In this document: in pieces, positions 18,300-30,400 of the stretch
How the letters are laid out: the number at the start of each line of letters is the position of its first letter
Numbering within the stretch: position 1 is the first letter of the stretch
Source of the DNA: Euglena gracilis
Lineage: Eukaryota > Euglenida > Euglenophyceae > Euglenales
Reading direction: 5' to 3'
NCBI GenBank assembly: GCA_039621445.1
Contig: CP154956.1
Span: 79,604,474-79,668,473, forward strand
Length of the DNA: 64,000 bases
Notes under the pieces: generated by a model
Told to the model about the DNA's origin: nothing
Seen by the model: the letters and a program-made list of their open reading frames with translations, nothing else
Databases searched by the model: none
Translations under genes and position numbers: made by a program

Positions 18300-20395
18300 G
18301 TGTCCTTTTTGACCCCCAAATTTTACCTGTGCAAAATTGGTCGACTTTTTGGGCATGGTCGGATTCGTTATGAAGTTTTCGTTTTTGAAATTTTCAAAGT
18401 TTCGAAACGGACATTTTTGGAGGTTTTCCTTTTTTTGTGGAGGTCAATAAGCCAATCGGGGGGCAAAAGGGGGGGTAGCGACGTCCAACGGAGGCTAGGC
18501 AGTCAAGTTCGGGTCCCCGAACCCCCCCCTGTCCGGTTAAGTTCGGACTCTGACAGGGGGGGTCCCGTGGGACCCCCCTCCCTGTACCTAGGCCCCAAGA
18601 GCAACAACACCCAAAAGTTCTGTGAAAAGTTGAGTTTTTAATGTGAGAAATTGAAAAGGCACAACGAATGTGGTGAGAAAGTTGCCCCCCCCTGACCCCC
18701 CGCTTCTACACCTATGGGGGGGGGTCGCTGAGCTCTTATCCCTGGGTAAGAGCGAAGCTTGCCCCTGGCGAAAACAACCCCTCGACCCCCCCCCTGGTGC
18801 CCAAGGCTCCGTGGCCATCATCTTTGGCATACATCATCTTTGGTATTTGCTATAATTTTAGATGCGGCGAAGATGCAGTTGAAAGGATCCTTTTTGTCAT
18901 TTGGGCAGTTTTGGCAAATAATTTTGCAACCTTTTTGGAATTATTTTGGCGTCCCATATAACAGGTTTGGGGCGGTTTAGTTTTTTCCTGCATTTTTGGA
19001 ACTCAGTTATTTTTGTTAACCCCTTTGCCTATAAACCCCCCCAAAATACCACCCCCCCCCCCTTTATTGTCCCCCCCCCCCTTTATTGTCCCTGGGCCCC
19101 GGCCGACGGGGGTTTTTTTGGCCCGGCCAATGAAATTCCTTTGGTACCCCTTTATTTTTTTTTTTTTTTTTTTTTTTGGATTTTTTCTTGACCGACCCAG
19201 GCCCGAGAAAAAACATCATTTTTCAGGTTCCCAAAAGCATTTTCATTTTTCCTTCGACGCTTCGCGCCATGTGTAAGTTGGTGTAAATTGACATTTAGCA
19301 TGTTTTTTTGCACCACAAAATCTGAGATTTTTGGAATTTCATGATTTTTGTGTGTGAAATTGGGGTTTTTGGTAATTTTTTGAGAGGAAAATTTCATCGT
19401 CCCCGGCGCTTCGCGCCGTCAGGGGGGGTCTTATTTTTTGAGGGGTCTAATTTTTGGATTTTTGCTCGGTCGGCCCAGGGGGGGTCTTATTTTTGGGGGG
19501 GGGGTTTAGTGCACTTTCAGAAAACCTTGAGCATCCCGTGAGGTCGACCCCCCCCCCAGAGTATGTCAATTTTCACCACTTTTGAGGTCCCAAATTTTGA
19601 CCCTAGATCAATTGATCAATAGATAAATGTTGACCCTAGAGCCAACTTTCTTTTTTGCAATTTGAGTGGATTGAGCACAGGAGGGGCCCTGTTCATTTGA
19701 AACTGAACTGCAGAACTGAACACCCAGGGATTATTTTGTTTACCTGGGTGGATGGCTCACCCATGGGGTACCCCCCAGAAAACTTGGGGGTGCCGACTCC
19801 CCATAGACACATAAAAACGTGGTGCTGCGTGAAAAAAATGTTGCAAACTTCTCCATCAATTTGCTGCCGTTTTTGGCCTGTTTCCCTCGCGAAGCACCAA
19901 AAAACCCAAAGTTTGACCCAAAGAGTCCCAGAACCTCCTCCTCGCCACACCCTTTGGGGAGTGATTAATCGACAATGCCTTCCCATGGAGACCGCCGAAT
20001 AGTGGTGCAAGCACAAACTATTGCATTAACCATTCTGGAGGTGTTGTCAAATGCCACTGGATGTCGCTTTATATTTTGGGAGTGCGGAAGGAAACAAACA
20101 GGACAATATCAATTCTGAAGTTTTGTTTGAATGTTTTTGCTTTGGGCGGGGGGGGGGGCGTGAGGGGGGGGGGAGGGGGTTTTTTGTTTTTTTTTTGTTT
20201 TGCACCTTTTGTTTTTTGGTTTTTTATTTGTAATATGTGTCCAAATTCAAGAAGATTCTGGTCAATAGGAGCGCTTTTGACATAGATGTGAGAAACCTGT
20301 TTACCCATGTTTAAGCCTTGTTGAAGACTTAAACATTATATGAAGAAGCTTGGAGATTCAGATTTTTACCACATACATCAAAAACAAAAAAAATT
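18300..20395. other. repeat-rich stretch, no gene seen
   Basis: Contains a CGGAGGCTAGGCAGTCAAG word like the TGGAGGC MITE end (18,488), the ATTGTCC block at 19,036-19,175, GGGGGGGTCTTATTTTT repeats (19,424-19,505) and G-rich sequence at 20,145-20,180. Open frames are short or homopolymer driven. Confidence 0.5.
19036..19175. repeat. partial TATTGTCC-family copy ending in a T run
   Basis: CCCCTTTATTGTCC twice, then CTGGGCCCCGGCCGACGG, GCCAATGAAATTCCTTTGGT, ACCCC and a T run of more than 20. This is the same block order as 16,466-16,540. Confidence 0.7.
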
Positions 20396-20405
20396 CTGAC
20401 ATTTC

Positions 20406-20566
20406 TAAATTACCATACCCCCCCCCCTGATAGTGTCCTGTACCCGGCTCAACCGCAGGGTGGGGATGGGAAACAATCGGGGGGAGGCAATAAAATTCCT
20501 TTAGGCCGGCTGGGTCCCGTGGCAGGGGGTATGGGGCACTGTCGGGGGGGGGGGGGCATGGTATGG
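20406..20566. mobile_element. ACCATGCCCC-ended MITE
   Basis: Left end TTACCATACCCCCCCCC with TGATAGTG, right end CACTGTCGGGGGGG plus GGCATGGTA. Same end type as 8,339 and 17,179. Confidence 0.6.
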
Positions 20567-20569
20567 CAA

Positions 20570-22295
20570 GAAAAGCTTGAATAAAATCACCCATTTTATG
20601 GACTCAGCAAGTTGTTTTTTTTGAAGTTTTAAGAATGACAATGACAAGATCAATTATGCATTTTTTTTATTACCCCCACAAGAATTATTTTTGTGTTTAT
20701 GTAGCTTGCTGAAATTTTGGAACCATCTTCGTTGTTCAGGAGCAAAAACAGCTGTTTTTGGTCATCGCAGATCCTGGAAACCGAAGGGGCCATTAATCGT
20801 TTGGGAATTGTTTGCCCTCCCCCCCCCCCAATAAATCGGCATTAATTGTTTGCCACCCTCGATTCGGATTAATAGACCAGCCTCACGCGGAGGATTTCCT
20901 CCCGGAGGATTTCCTCTCGGAGGAAGTCTTTTTCATCTTTTTCATCTTTTCAATCAAGGAGGAAATGTTTCTCACTCCTCTCAGGGTTGCTAGGGGGTGA
21001 GTGGAGGGGATTTGGCGACCCAATTGGACTACAAAGCCATGAGACAGTTTGGGCTCATCAAAAGCCCAATTTTCGACAAAGCGAATTTTGATCTTTCATT
21101 TCCATGAGAACATGGGTGTCCCAACTGGGTCAACCCCAAAAAAGTTCAAATTTGGCATTTCTGTTTTTTTTTGGCCCCCTCACTCAAAGTGGGCATTCAA
21201 AAACAAATCAAAAAAGACGAAAAACAGCCCTTTTGTTTTGGGTTTTTTTAAAAAAAAAACCCCATGGGAATTTTGTTAGGATTATCACATTTCGATTATC
21301 ACATTTTTTGTGGATGTGTTTTTGAACCTTTTTTCCCCCATTTTTTGACATGAATTTTTACTCTTTTTGGGGGAAAAGATTTTTTTTTACATTTTTTGGG
21401 GTTTGAAAGTGCGTTGGGTGGGACGAAGAGATGCACATGCTGAGTAAAAGTTCATTTTTCAAAAAAAAACCTCGCTTTCTATGGCGAATTTTTTTAAAAT
21501 ACTTTTTTAAAGGGTAGTTCCTGGACACCCAGGCCTGGGTCCCCCCCCTCCGATCTGCATTTGACAGGCAACGGTTTCCAATGCGTTGTATATTGACCAA
21601 TGAAACCACACAACAATTTCCATGCTTTGGCGATCGATATAGTAATAAATAATTTTCTGTTGGAAAGCCGTTCACCTCAGCAAAATTTCAAGACAGGCGT
21701 TGGTCCAAGGAAATAGGTTTGTGGGAATTACAAAAATGATAAAAATTGAAACAAAAAAGAATGAAAAAATGAAACTTGATCGATATGGAAGGGGAAAAAG
21801 GCAAAATTGAAGAAATTAAAAAGTCACACCAGCTTTTCTTTCGCTGAGTTTGGGGCACTATTGAAGCTCCCCCCTTTATTTGGTTTACAGGATGCTTCTT
21901 CTGCCCCAAACCAAACACCAGTTCTTCCCAAGTTTCTAAAACAATAGAAATGACACCAGAAGACCAAAACCAGCATCAACTGCATGTGATTTTGATTTGA
22001 TGAGGTTTTGTTTTTTTGCAAGCGCCGGGAAGCCAAATTTTTGGGGTCATACTGACAGTATGGTGAGAAGGTGAGTCAAAATTTGAAGTACCCGTGTTTT
22101 TTTTTGTGGCAAGGTCTGGCAATCTCAGTGAGTTTTTTCCCCCTGCAAATTTCACCAAAATTGGACTTGTTTGCTTTTTTTTTTTTTTTGCAAAATTACT
22201 TGAGTGACAGCCATAAAACCAAACCCCGTTGTCCAAGTGATTAAGTCATTTTCCCAAGTTTTAGGTGTTGTGTGCCTCGCCTTTCAGAACCTCTT
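20570..22295. other. AT-rich stretch, no gene seen
   Basis: Long T and A runs and no sustained protein-like frame. AAATTTCAAGACAGGCGTTG at 21,686 echoes the element end at 5,587. GGAGGATTTCCTCCCGGAGG at 20,885-20,930 is a small palindromic repeat. Confidence 0.5.
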
Positions 22296-22302
22296 TCTAT
22301 AC

Positions 22303-22420
22303 ACAAATTGTGGCTGAGCCCAGATTTCAGCCTGAAAACGTGTTCAGCCAGGGGGCCCCCGAAGGGGGCCGGCCCCCTGAACACGTTTTCAGGCTGAAGT
22401 CTGGGCTCAGCCACAATTTG
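22303..22420. repeat. perfect-arm palindrome beside element A
   Basis: AAATTGTGGCTGAGCCCAGA... is mirrored by ...TCTGGGCTCAGCCACAATTT around GGGGGCCCCCGAAGGGGGCC. Arms are about 55 bp with one or two mismatches. It contains AAAACGTGTTCAG, the motif of the adjacent element A. Confidence 0.92.
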
Positions 22421-22527
22421 TTTAAAAACGTGTTCAGAGCCCGCCAAATGCCTGCCCTGAAATTCGTGGTCATGATTCACGCAAGGGGTCAAAAACGCGA
22501 ATTTGTGAAATTCGGACCCAATCCCTC

Positions 22528-22672
22528 ATTGAAAACGTGCCTGAACACAGATGCCTTCACTGAAAACTTGTCATTGCCACAAATGCCCTCACTGAAAACG
22601 TGCCTGAACACAGATGCCTTCACTGAAAACGTGTCATTGCCACAAATGCCCTCACTGAAAACGTGTCACCCC
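22528..22672. repeat. subterminal direct repeats of element A, left side
   Basis: Units of ATGCC(T/C)TCACTGAAAACGTG, with alternating spacers CCTGAACACAG and TCATTGCCACAA, five copies. The same array lies at 23,590-23,745 in the same orientation. Confidence 0.92.
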
Positions 22673-22715
22673 CCCCTTTTCTTCTTTTTTTCCTTTTTCC
22701 CGCAGCCCTGCCAAT

Positions 22716-23425
22716 ATGGCCAAACGCACGGCAAACTTTGTGAATGGTCTTTTGCCACCACCCCCTAGGACGGAATTGTTCCTGGCTGCTCTCGCGGTAT
22801 ACCAGCAAGATGCCAAGAAGCCGAAGGTTGACCTCCTTCATGGCACCTTGCTGGCACAGGGCAACACAAAGAAAAAGTCTGGCTCCGTAGGTGCAGAGCT
22901 TGCTGCTGTTGCCAACTGTTTGGAGTTCGCCAAACTGTGTCAACATCGGCAAGCCTCTTATCCTGAGCTGGATGCTTTCTTTGTTGCCTGGACGGGATGG
23001 GAGCTGGAACCCAGCCTGTTGTTCGATGAGGCGAGCGTCATCGAACAATGTGTGGCTCAACGTGAGCAGCAGTCGGGAACTTTGTTCGTTTCAGGGAATC
23101 GTTAGGCAACCTCTTTCATTTCAAAAATCAGGACCTGACCAGTGTTCCCTCTGTCTTTCCCACCGCCGAGCAACGTTCCGCTCCTGCGGTCAGCTCTGTT
23201 CCCTCCCCTGACCAACCCCCTGTGCCTCGTGCTGTGTCCCGACTGCCTATAAAACAGGAGAAATGTGGTTTCTGTGGTGTTGCCATTCCCAAAAATCCAA
23301 ATTGTGTGGAGCTGAACAAAGTTGTCTGTGACGCCTGCGGTTTGGCATATCATTTTCATTGCCAAGATTTGCGGCGGCCACCAAAGTATGGCTCTTTTTT
23401 GTGTAAAGCCTGTCGTGTGCCGTGA
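22716..23425 (+). CDS. element A protein: conserved ~130-aa domain plus PHD-type zinc finger
   Basis: Frame 1 (22,716-23,105, ATG start) has K-R-T-A-N-F-V, PPPP, DLLHGTLLA, LEFAKLCQH, PELDAFF and LLFDEASVIEQ, homologous to the minus-strand gene at 15,611-16,003. Frame 2, open from about 23,100 to 23,425, adds a Ser/Pro-rich linker (VSSVPSPDQPPVPRAVSRLP) and a finger: CGFC, an 11-residue loop, CDAC, YHFHC and a terminal CKAC. This fits the C4HC3 PHD layout, a chromatin-reading or protein-binding fold. The join lies at TTTCAG/GGAATCG (about 23,092), where a small intron or a frameshift must act. Total about 230 residues. The N-terminal domain matches no family I know. Confidence 0.6.
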
Positions 23426-23589
23426 TTTTCGCCCCTTCCCTGTCGTTGTGCCAAGGCAACCTAGCCTTCTTGTTGTCGTCTTCTTCGTGTTGTAGAGTGC
23501 CCCCGACCCGCCTCACCCGTTGAGGACCACCCGGCCTCTCAACTGCACGCCAATTTTTCCTGATAGCGATTTTCGTTTCTTGCTGGGGG

Positions 23590-23745
23590 TTGCCACAGAT
23601 GCCCTCACTGAAAACGTGCCTGAACACAGATGCCTTCACTGAAAACGTGTCATTGCCACAAATGCCCTCACTGAAAACGTGCCTGAACACAGATGCCTTC
23701 ACTGAAAACGTATCATTGCCACAAATGCCCTCATTGAAAACGTGT
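23590..23745. repeat. subterminal direct repeats of element A, right side
   Basis: Six ATGCC-TCACTGAAAACGTG-like units in the same order and orientation as at 22,528-22,672, ending in the right TIR. Confidence 0.92.
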
Positions 23746-23799
23746 TCATGACCACGAATTTCAGGGCAGGCATTTGGCGGGCTGAACACGTTTTTAATC

Positions 23800-24078
23800 A
23801 AGGGGCTCCATCACACCTGGACCGGGGAATTTCTTTAGCCGGACCCTACCCTGCCCTCGGGGTCTTGGCAGCCAGCACCTTTTCTTCAGCCAGCAACTCC
23901 CAGCTGGGCTGCAGATAAATTTTTCACAGCAAAGCCAGGCTGGACCGAAAATTTTTTCGGCTCTTTGCACCGGAACTTTTTGGTGGTCCAGCCAACCCCT
24001 TTTCCCCCTGCCGGCACCTTTTTCCAGCAGGCCGGCTGGACCCCCTTGGGGGGGGTCCTCAAGAAATTTCCTGACCCG
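23800..24078. mobile_element. CCAGCCAGCACC-family element
   Basis: GGAATTTCTTTAGCCGG at the left and CCTCAAGAAATTTCC at the right are inverted. The interior repeats AGCCAGCACCTTTT and CAGCTGGGCTGC-like words. Relatives lie at 28,377-28,768, 29,300-29,460 and 48,075-48,500. Confidence 0.6.
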
Positions 24079-24311
24079 GACTGTCAAGTCTCATGGCGGA
24101 TTGATCACTGGAATCAGCATCGGACAATGCCAAACCATGGGAAGAAGTTTTATGGTCTCAATAAACTTACAGCACTGATTTCAATAAAGGGATGTGAACG
24201 CTCGGTCCAGGGCAGGACTGGCGTCATCCTCCTGTGTGAGGTGGAAGGTTTTTTTGTTCAAAGCAATTTCTGGTGCCACCCATGCACCGCTTTGTGGATC
24301 ACTTCTTGCAG

Positions 24312-24411
24312 GTGAATGGAAATATCGCCAAGGCCAAAACGAAGCCGAAAGCATGGCTCCACATCCCTGCGACCGAATTGGTTTCCCTGTTTGCAATGGA
24401 AGTGTCCCTTG
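24312..24411 (+). CDS. ATXN2: ataxin-2 exon: second half of Lsm domain
   Basis: Encodes [20 protein letters not shown] then [13 protein letters not shown]. This fits the K-x-F-I-I-P-A-D-(E)-L-V-Q-V-x-A-K-D-L-S block of plant CID/ataxin-2 Lsm domains. Acceptor CTTGCAG, donor GTGGGC, phase 0 in and 1 out. Upstream in-frame sequence (to about 24,273) is not conserved, so the exon start is set at the acceptor. Confidence 0.7.
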
Positions 24412-27400
24412 GTGGGCAAAGGACGTATCAAGAAGGTGTAATGAAGTTTTGTCTCTTCATGGAAACATACACTCAAATTATTTACACAACAATCCCAAGC
24501 ATTTTATTGTTGTCCCTTTGCATTTTGTACTGTCTTGGTGATTTTCTGAAGGGCTCGGGTGGGAATAACCAGACCCCCCCAAAGGTGGCACAAGGGTACT
24601 GGGCAAGGTCTTCACCAAAGTGCAGCAAATGAACCTCGAATCCAGCTGGGTTGGGATCTGCGAAAGTTTACAGGTAAAGTCCCCCGAAAAATAGTCGGCT
24701 CAACATACAGGTGGAAACCATGTTCAAAAATAAAATGGACGTATCTTGCTCGCAAAGGGCATGCTTTGATGTTTGATCACCAAATCACATTCAATCTCAC
24801 ACGTTTCACCATATTGGCGACAATCATTTTTAATTTATATATGCCTAGTTTTTAAGATTTTTTTCAGCATCACCAGCAGAAACCACCATCAAAAGAAAAC
24901 TAAACCAATGAACTCAAGAAATATATAAAAAAAATGACAGAAATTGATCAGAAATTGATGAATTTTAAACCTGGGGAGTTTTATGCTTCAATTCAGAGGA
25001 TGTCTATGAAAATCGAAATACCGATAGGGATGGTCTTTCCTACATTTTCGAGATATTTTAAAAATTAGAGATTTTTTTTGGCACAAAAACAGGCCCAAAA
25101 TGGCTACAAATGGAGTCATAAAACGATCCTGCTTTGATCGGGCTTTGGCGAGCACTGGAGTTACGGGGAAAGAGGAACCATTGAACAGGGTGTTGCATGG
25201 GATCTTGAGTTTTGAGAATTATTTCCAAACCACAACGTTTCTTCAGAAAATCGCTGTTTTACAGTCCCCTGGGTCAAGAAAAAAGGGAGTGGTTAGGCGA
25301 AAAAAAATAGCATATGGCCCTTCTAACGGAGGTGGAATACTTCCTCTTTACGGACAAATTACTGGGGTGGGAGTTGGTGCAAAATGGCGGCCACCCAGCC
25401 GAAGGGAGGGGGAGGGGCGTCAATTGGGGTTCCCCCTGATAAACTTCGCTCTAACTAACTAATGGACTCTTTCTTCAATGACCCCAGGGGACCCTGGGGC
25501 TGTTTCCAGGTCCACGGGGGGGGGGGAGGGTTCCCTGGGGGTTGGACCTCCCCAGCGTGGCAAAATGGCCACTCCCTGGTCATCTGACCCTTCATACCAA
25601 ATCGAAACCCATGAAATTTCTTTTGGAAAATGGCTCACCATGGAAAAAAAAAGTCCTAGAATGATTATTTGGCGGCTGTTACAAAAAACTCCATTTCCAG
25701 GTTGCTTCTTGAAAAAATAAAACGGGGGAAACTATTTCCACGGATGTTTCTCTCCATGCAGTGGTGTCCATGAGTATTCACCCCCCCCAGGTGGAAACCA
25801 TATTCCATTTGTGAAACATTCCAAACCCATCCATGGCAGATCAAATGGACATACTTTGCTCCTAAGGGAACCCGTTGACACATAGTTGACACATAGTTGG
25901 GGGGTTAGTCTGAAGCCTGCCCCCTTGACTCCCCAGAGGTCAGCACACCAACAGAACACATTTCACACATTTCCACACATGCCTGTGCAGACTTTCATTT
26001 AGTGTGCCGCAGAATTTTTTTCTTCTGTGCTGCGTGCGCCGCAGCGCCGGAAAATTTGTGACTGCATGCGCCGCGGAAGATTTCTTTCTGTGCGCCGCGT
26101 GCGCCGCGGCAGCGCCTCGTGCGCCGCGGCTAATAGCCATCCCAATTATCCCCCGTCCGTGCCGCGACAAACACAAGCGTGTGCCGCGGGAACGTCATTG
26201 GCCACGGGTGTGTTGTTGGTGCCCCGCGGCAGCATTTCAGGTGCGCCGGGGGTGTGTTACGGCAAAAAAATTGATTGTGCGACGCGTTCGCCGCGGAATT
26301 TTTTTTTGCGCCGCGGCAAACTTCTCCGCGGCACACTGAATGAAGTCTGTTCCTGTGTGGAGGGATTCAATTTGTAAAACCCCCATTTAAGTGCACGGGG
26401 CTCGCACATTATTGGACCGCAGTTTCGGACCATCAAGGATGTGATACTTATTTGGGCTCGTTTCAGTGAAAAGTGGCTTTTTGGACTTCTTTAGACTTCA
26501 CTTTGGCCTCCCCGGGGTGTGACACTTATTTGGGCACAGCCCACCACTTGGGCACCACACACTTAGATGGGAGGAGGGGTTTACCCTCAGCAGGACCAAA
26601 AGAACTACCCAACCAGAGGTCCAACACCACAGCCATTATTTTAACTTATTGGGCCCAGGGTTGCCGTACACATTTGAAAATTGTTTTCCTATGTGCGGTT
26701 CCCAGTGGAAAAAGTCGAATGTTGTCCAATTAGCTCTTTGTCACGGCCGTTAGCCATCGTTGGGCCTTACCCGCCCCCCCCCCTTGTCCACCGACCACCC
26801 CTATATACCGACCACCCCCCGGTCGGGGGTTGCAGGTTGAGGGGGGTGTACGACCACCCTCCCTGGTCGGGGGTTGCAGGTGACCACCAAAATTTTTCCT
26901 CTCATGTGCTTATTGACCAGCTTTTTTCCCGTGTTTCCTGTCCATTGAGTGTTCGTCATGTTCCCTCCGGGGAGTGCTGTTTTGTTTGAGTGTAGTGATG
27001 GCATTGGTCCCTCACCTAATGGGGAGAAATATTACCGTTATGAAATTGCACCTTTTTTGGCTTTTGGTTTTGTTTTGGCCCCTAGTGGTACGACCACCCC
27101 CCGGTCGGGGGTTGCAGGTTGGGGGGGGGTGTACGACCACCCCCCCTGGTCGGGGGTTGCAGGAACCCGGTCGGTGGACAAGGGGGGGGGCGGGTAGTTT
27201 TTGTGATGTGTTTTCAGGGTTCTTCACGGATGGTGATATCACTGGTCACCACGGCCTGGGGGGCATGGAGCGCGAACTGCAGCCGTGCAGTTTTCTGACC
27301 GCCGGTGCCTCGGATGCTGACCTTGAGTGTGTTTCATGTCACCATCTTCTTCCGTGAAGGATTATTTGCTTTTCCCAGAATGTATTCCCAAGACTAAGTT

Positions 27401-30400
27401 TAGCAAGCCTCCAGCAATCCAAGCCAAGTTACATGCCATTGTATTTGGTGAGAAAATTGTGTATTTAACTCTTTTGTCGTAAATCGGAATGATTGCGGGT
27501 TCGTCAATTAATCGTTCGTTTTTTTTTTTCGCTTCGATTTATTTGACCATACGTAAAAGAAATTGAAGGAAATGTCATGGGACAACAGACTGAAAAGACA
27601 GGGTGAAAATGCATTCTCACAAGCATCAGCCATTGTGTCTGGTCATCATAGATATCATTCATCTTGACTCACCTTCTAAAACACTTGTAGCACGCATTGT
27701 ACAAAAAACGTAGCCCACTGAGTTTGAGAGGAAGGCCGTTTTTTTTTTAAATTAACTTTCAGTGAAAAATCACTGGTCGTCATTGTGGGGCTTAGGCGGC
27801 TAACTCGCACTCAAGTTTTCCAATTTTCACCGCACATGTGCAAAACGTTCCATTGAACAATCGTTAATACGTTGACACCCGATTTCGAAACCCACCTTTT
27901 TTGACCCTTTGAACCCTCCTCGACCCTGTTAGGACCTGCGTCATCTGCTGTTGTTGAGACCCAGGGCAGACCCAGTTTTGGTGTTTTTCTTTGGCCTGTG
28001 TACCGTTCACAGTTGGGAGCCTGTATTTTTGGAATTTTTTTGAGTTTTTTTTTTTGAATTGACTGCTTCTTGCAAAGAAATGACAAATCCATAAACAGAG
28101 ACTTTTTGGTGCTGGTCAAGAAATTTCGGCGTTTCATGTCGGATTTTTTTCCCTTGGGTGGTTGACCCCCCCCTCCCTCCTGGAGGGGGGGGATCCGGCT
28201 TTCCCCCCCTCTCACTTAACTCCCTGGTCGTCCCCTTTCAAGGCTCCCTCCATTTCACTTTTTCCTCATCTTGCTTGTTCCACATTGGGTTTTCAGAGGT
28301 TACCTGCCAGGCTACTTCTAATGACCTTCTCCCCCTGTTTACAGGACTCTATTGGAGCCATGACACCTGAGGGGTTTCCTTAAGCCGGAGGTGGGGCCGC
28401 CGGGGGGTTCGCTGAAATAAGTTTCAGGCCAGCCCGGCGAAGCCTTGCTGGACCAAAAAAATTCGATGCAAAGCGCCGAATATTTTTTAAAAAATAAAAA
28501 AAATGGCCAAAAAAATGGCATTTTTGGTTTTTTTTGGGTTTTCACCTCCAATTTTGGCTGAAAAAGGCCAACCCAGCTGGATTTGGGCTTTTGGGGGCAT
28601 TTTTGGGGTACCCGCCGGGTCCAGCTCCCAGCTGGCCGGACCCCCTCCCCTGAAACCCCCACCCCCAAGGGAGGGGTGTCCAGCCAGTACCTTTTTCCAA
28701 CCAACACATTTTTTCCAGCCGGCCTGCGGTACCCCCCGGGGGGGGGGTCCTTGAGAAAATCCCTTAATGTGATTGTTTGTGGGATCATCATGACCCAAGT
28801 CACATAAAAGCGTTGCTATTGATGTTTTCTTATATGGTTCCGGCTATATTTGCGTATTTTTTGGCTCATTTATTATTGTTATTATTATTTTTTTTTCCAA
28901 TATGCACCAGCAGATTTGGGGCTTCTCTCTTTTTGTGGTTTCACAGCACTGAAATCGCCTGTTACAAGAACAACACAACTTGGGACCAATTTGGTGAAAA
29001 TGCGGTGTGTATTGTGAATACTGCAGGTGCTGGTTGGAATGAATCCTCGATGCAATTGTGCATGGCATCCTTAAGCTATTCCCACGTTGCGCTAAAGCAC
29101 AGTCAGATTTGGCTTTGGGACTTCTTGTTAAACACTGGGGTCCAAACCATACCATTGAAGATGTCTCCGACCCCACCTCCCAGGGGCTGATTGACTGGTT
29201 TTTTTTTGGCTCCAGACCAGGGGTTTTTTTTAGTCGTGGACCCCTCAGATTGAGTCTTGAAAGACACAGCATTTGGCGAGGTTACAAAACACAAGGCATG
29301 TTGCTTTTATAGATCCAGCCCGGGCCGACCCTCCCCCTCCGGACCCTCCACCCCCTAGGGGGGTGTAGGGGGGTGTACACCCCTGTCTGCATTTTTCCAG
29401 CCAGCACCTTTTTCCAGCTGTGCCAAGACCCCCCCCCCCTGGGTCTTTGAGAAAACCCACTTTGGACGACTGATTCGCTTAAAGCAAATCAAACCTTATA
29501 AAATAGGTTTAGTATTGCTTTGGTTTTTCACAGTGCTTCTATTGGAGCACATTGCTTCTACTGGGGGGGGAGGGGGGGGTAGGGTGGGTGGGTCCGGCCG
29601 AGCCCCCCCCTGGGGGGGTCCCCCCGGAGGGGGGGGGGTGGGTGCCTGCGCCATGCATCCCCCCACAGAAAAGTGGGAAGAGGGCAGGAGGCAAGAGCAG
29701 CACTGGGGCGCAAGGGTGTAGACCCACCCACGGGAACCACACCAACCACACAAGGTGAGTGTATGTCCCTACAGTGCTGGAATTACACCAGAGTTACTCA
29801 CCCGGCCAGGGGGAGCAACAAAAGAGGACTGGTGTAAGGGGTCCCTGGCCACTCACCACGCAGCAAACTGGGCCAGAAGCGAAGTTAGCGCCGGCCATAA
29901 ACAGACAAGAAGCCTTAGTGCAACTAAGGGGGGTGGTATATACTTTTCGGCGCCGAAGGCGCCGAATTTTTTGAAAAGTGCTATTTTTAGCACTTTTGCG
30001 ATTTTTTCGGCCATTTTTTCGTGGGTCCCCTGGGACACCCCCCCCCCCCCCCCGGGGCCGGGGGGGCCCCCCCCGGGGGGGGGGGGGGGGGGGCCCCTTC
30101 CCCCGGTCTTAAGAAAATCCTGCTCCAGACCCCCCCCTGAGCGGTCGGTCTGGAAACTGCCACACCCGGCGCGATTGTTTTTGAGATTTTGGCCAGAATC
30201 TATAGTTTTTAGGCTTTTTTTTTGGAGTTACAGACCCCCCCCAGGGCAGGTTGCAATTGGGTGATTGTTTTTCTGTTTAGTTTTTTTTTGGAATGGGAAA
30301 GTGCCCCTCCCCTGGGGTCGGTGCAAAGCAAACGTGGTCCCCTGGTTCTTTTACCAGAAGTTTTAGGCTCTTTTATGAATTTTTCCGCCTGCCGATTCTG

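Larger units (their letters stand above)
22424..23795 (+). mobile_element. TIR element 'A' with 130-aa protein plus PHD finger
   Basis: AAAAACGTGTTCAGAGCCCG at the left is answered by CGGGCTGAACACGTTTTT at the right, and GCCAAATGCCTGCCCTGAAA extends both TIRs to about 50 bp. Direct repeats of CACTGAAAACGTG lie at both inner flanks. One gene on the + strand. No recognised transposase within it, so it either moves in trans or its encoded protein has that role. Confidence 0.85.

Noticed and set aside
22620-23060. 146-residue minus-strand frame with an LFDDARLIEQ-like start
   Set aside because: It is antisense to the element A gene. Its likeness to the sense LFDEA motif comes from partly self-complementary codons there; the sense frame is the one conserved at 15.6 kb.
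24121-24260. GKKFYGLNKLTALIS... as the missing first half of the Lsm domain
   Set aside because: Only a G-x-x-(F/Y)-x-G resemblance. The downstream GTGTGA donor gives phase 2, which does not fit the 24,312 exon, and the rest shows no Lsm pattern.
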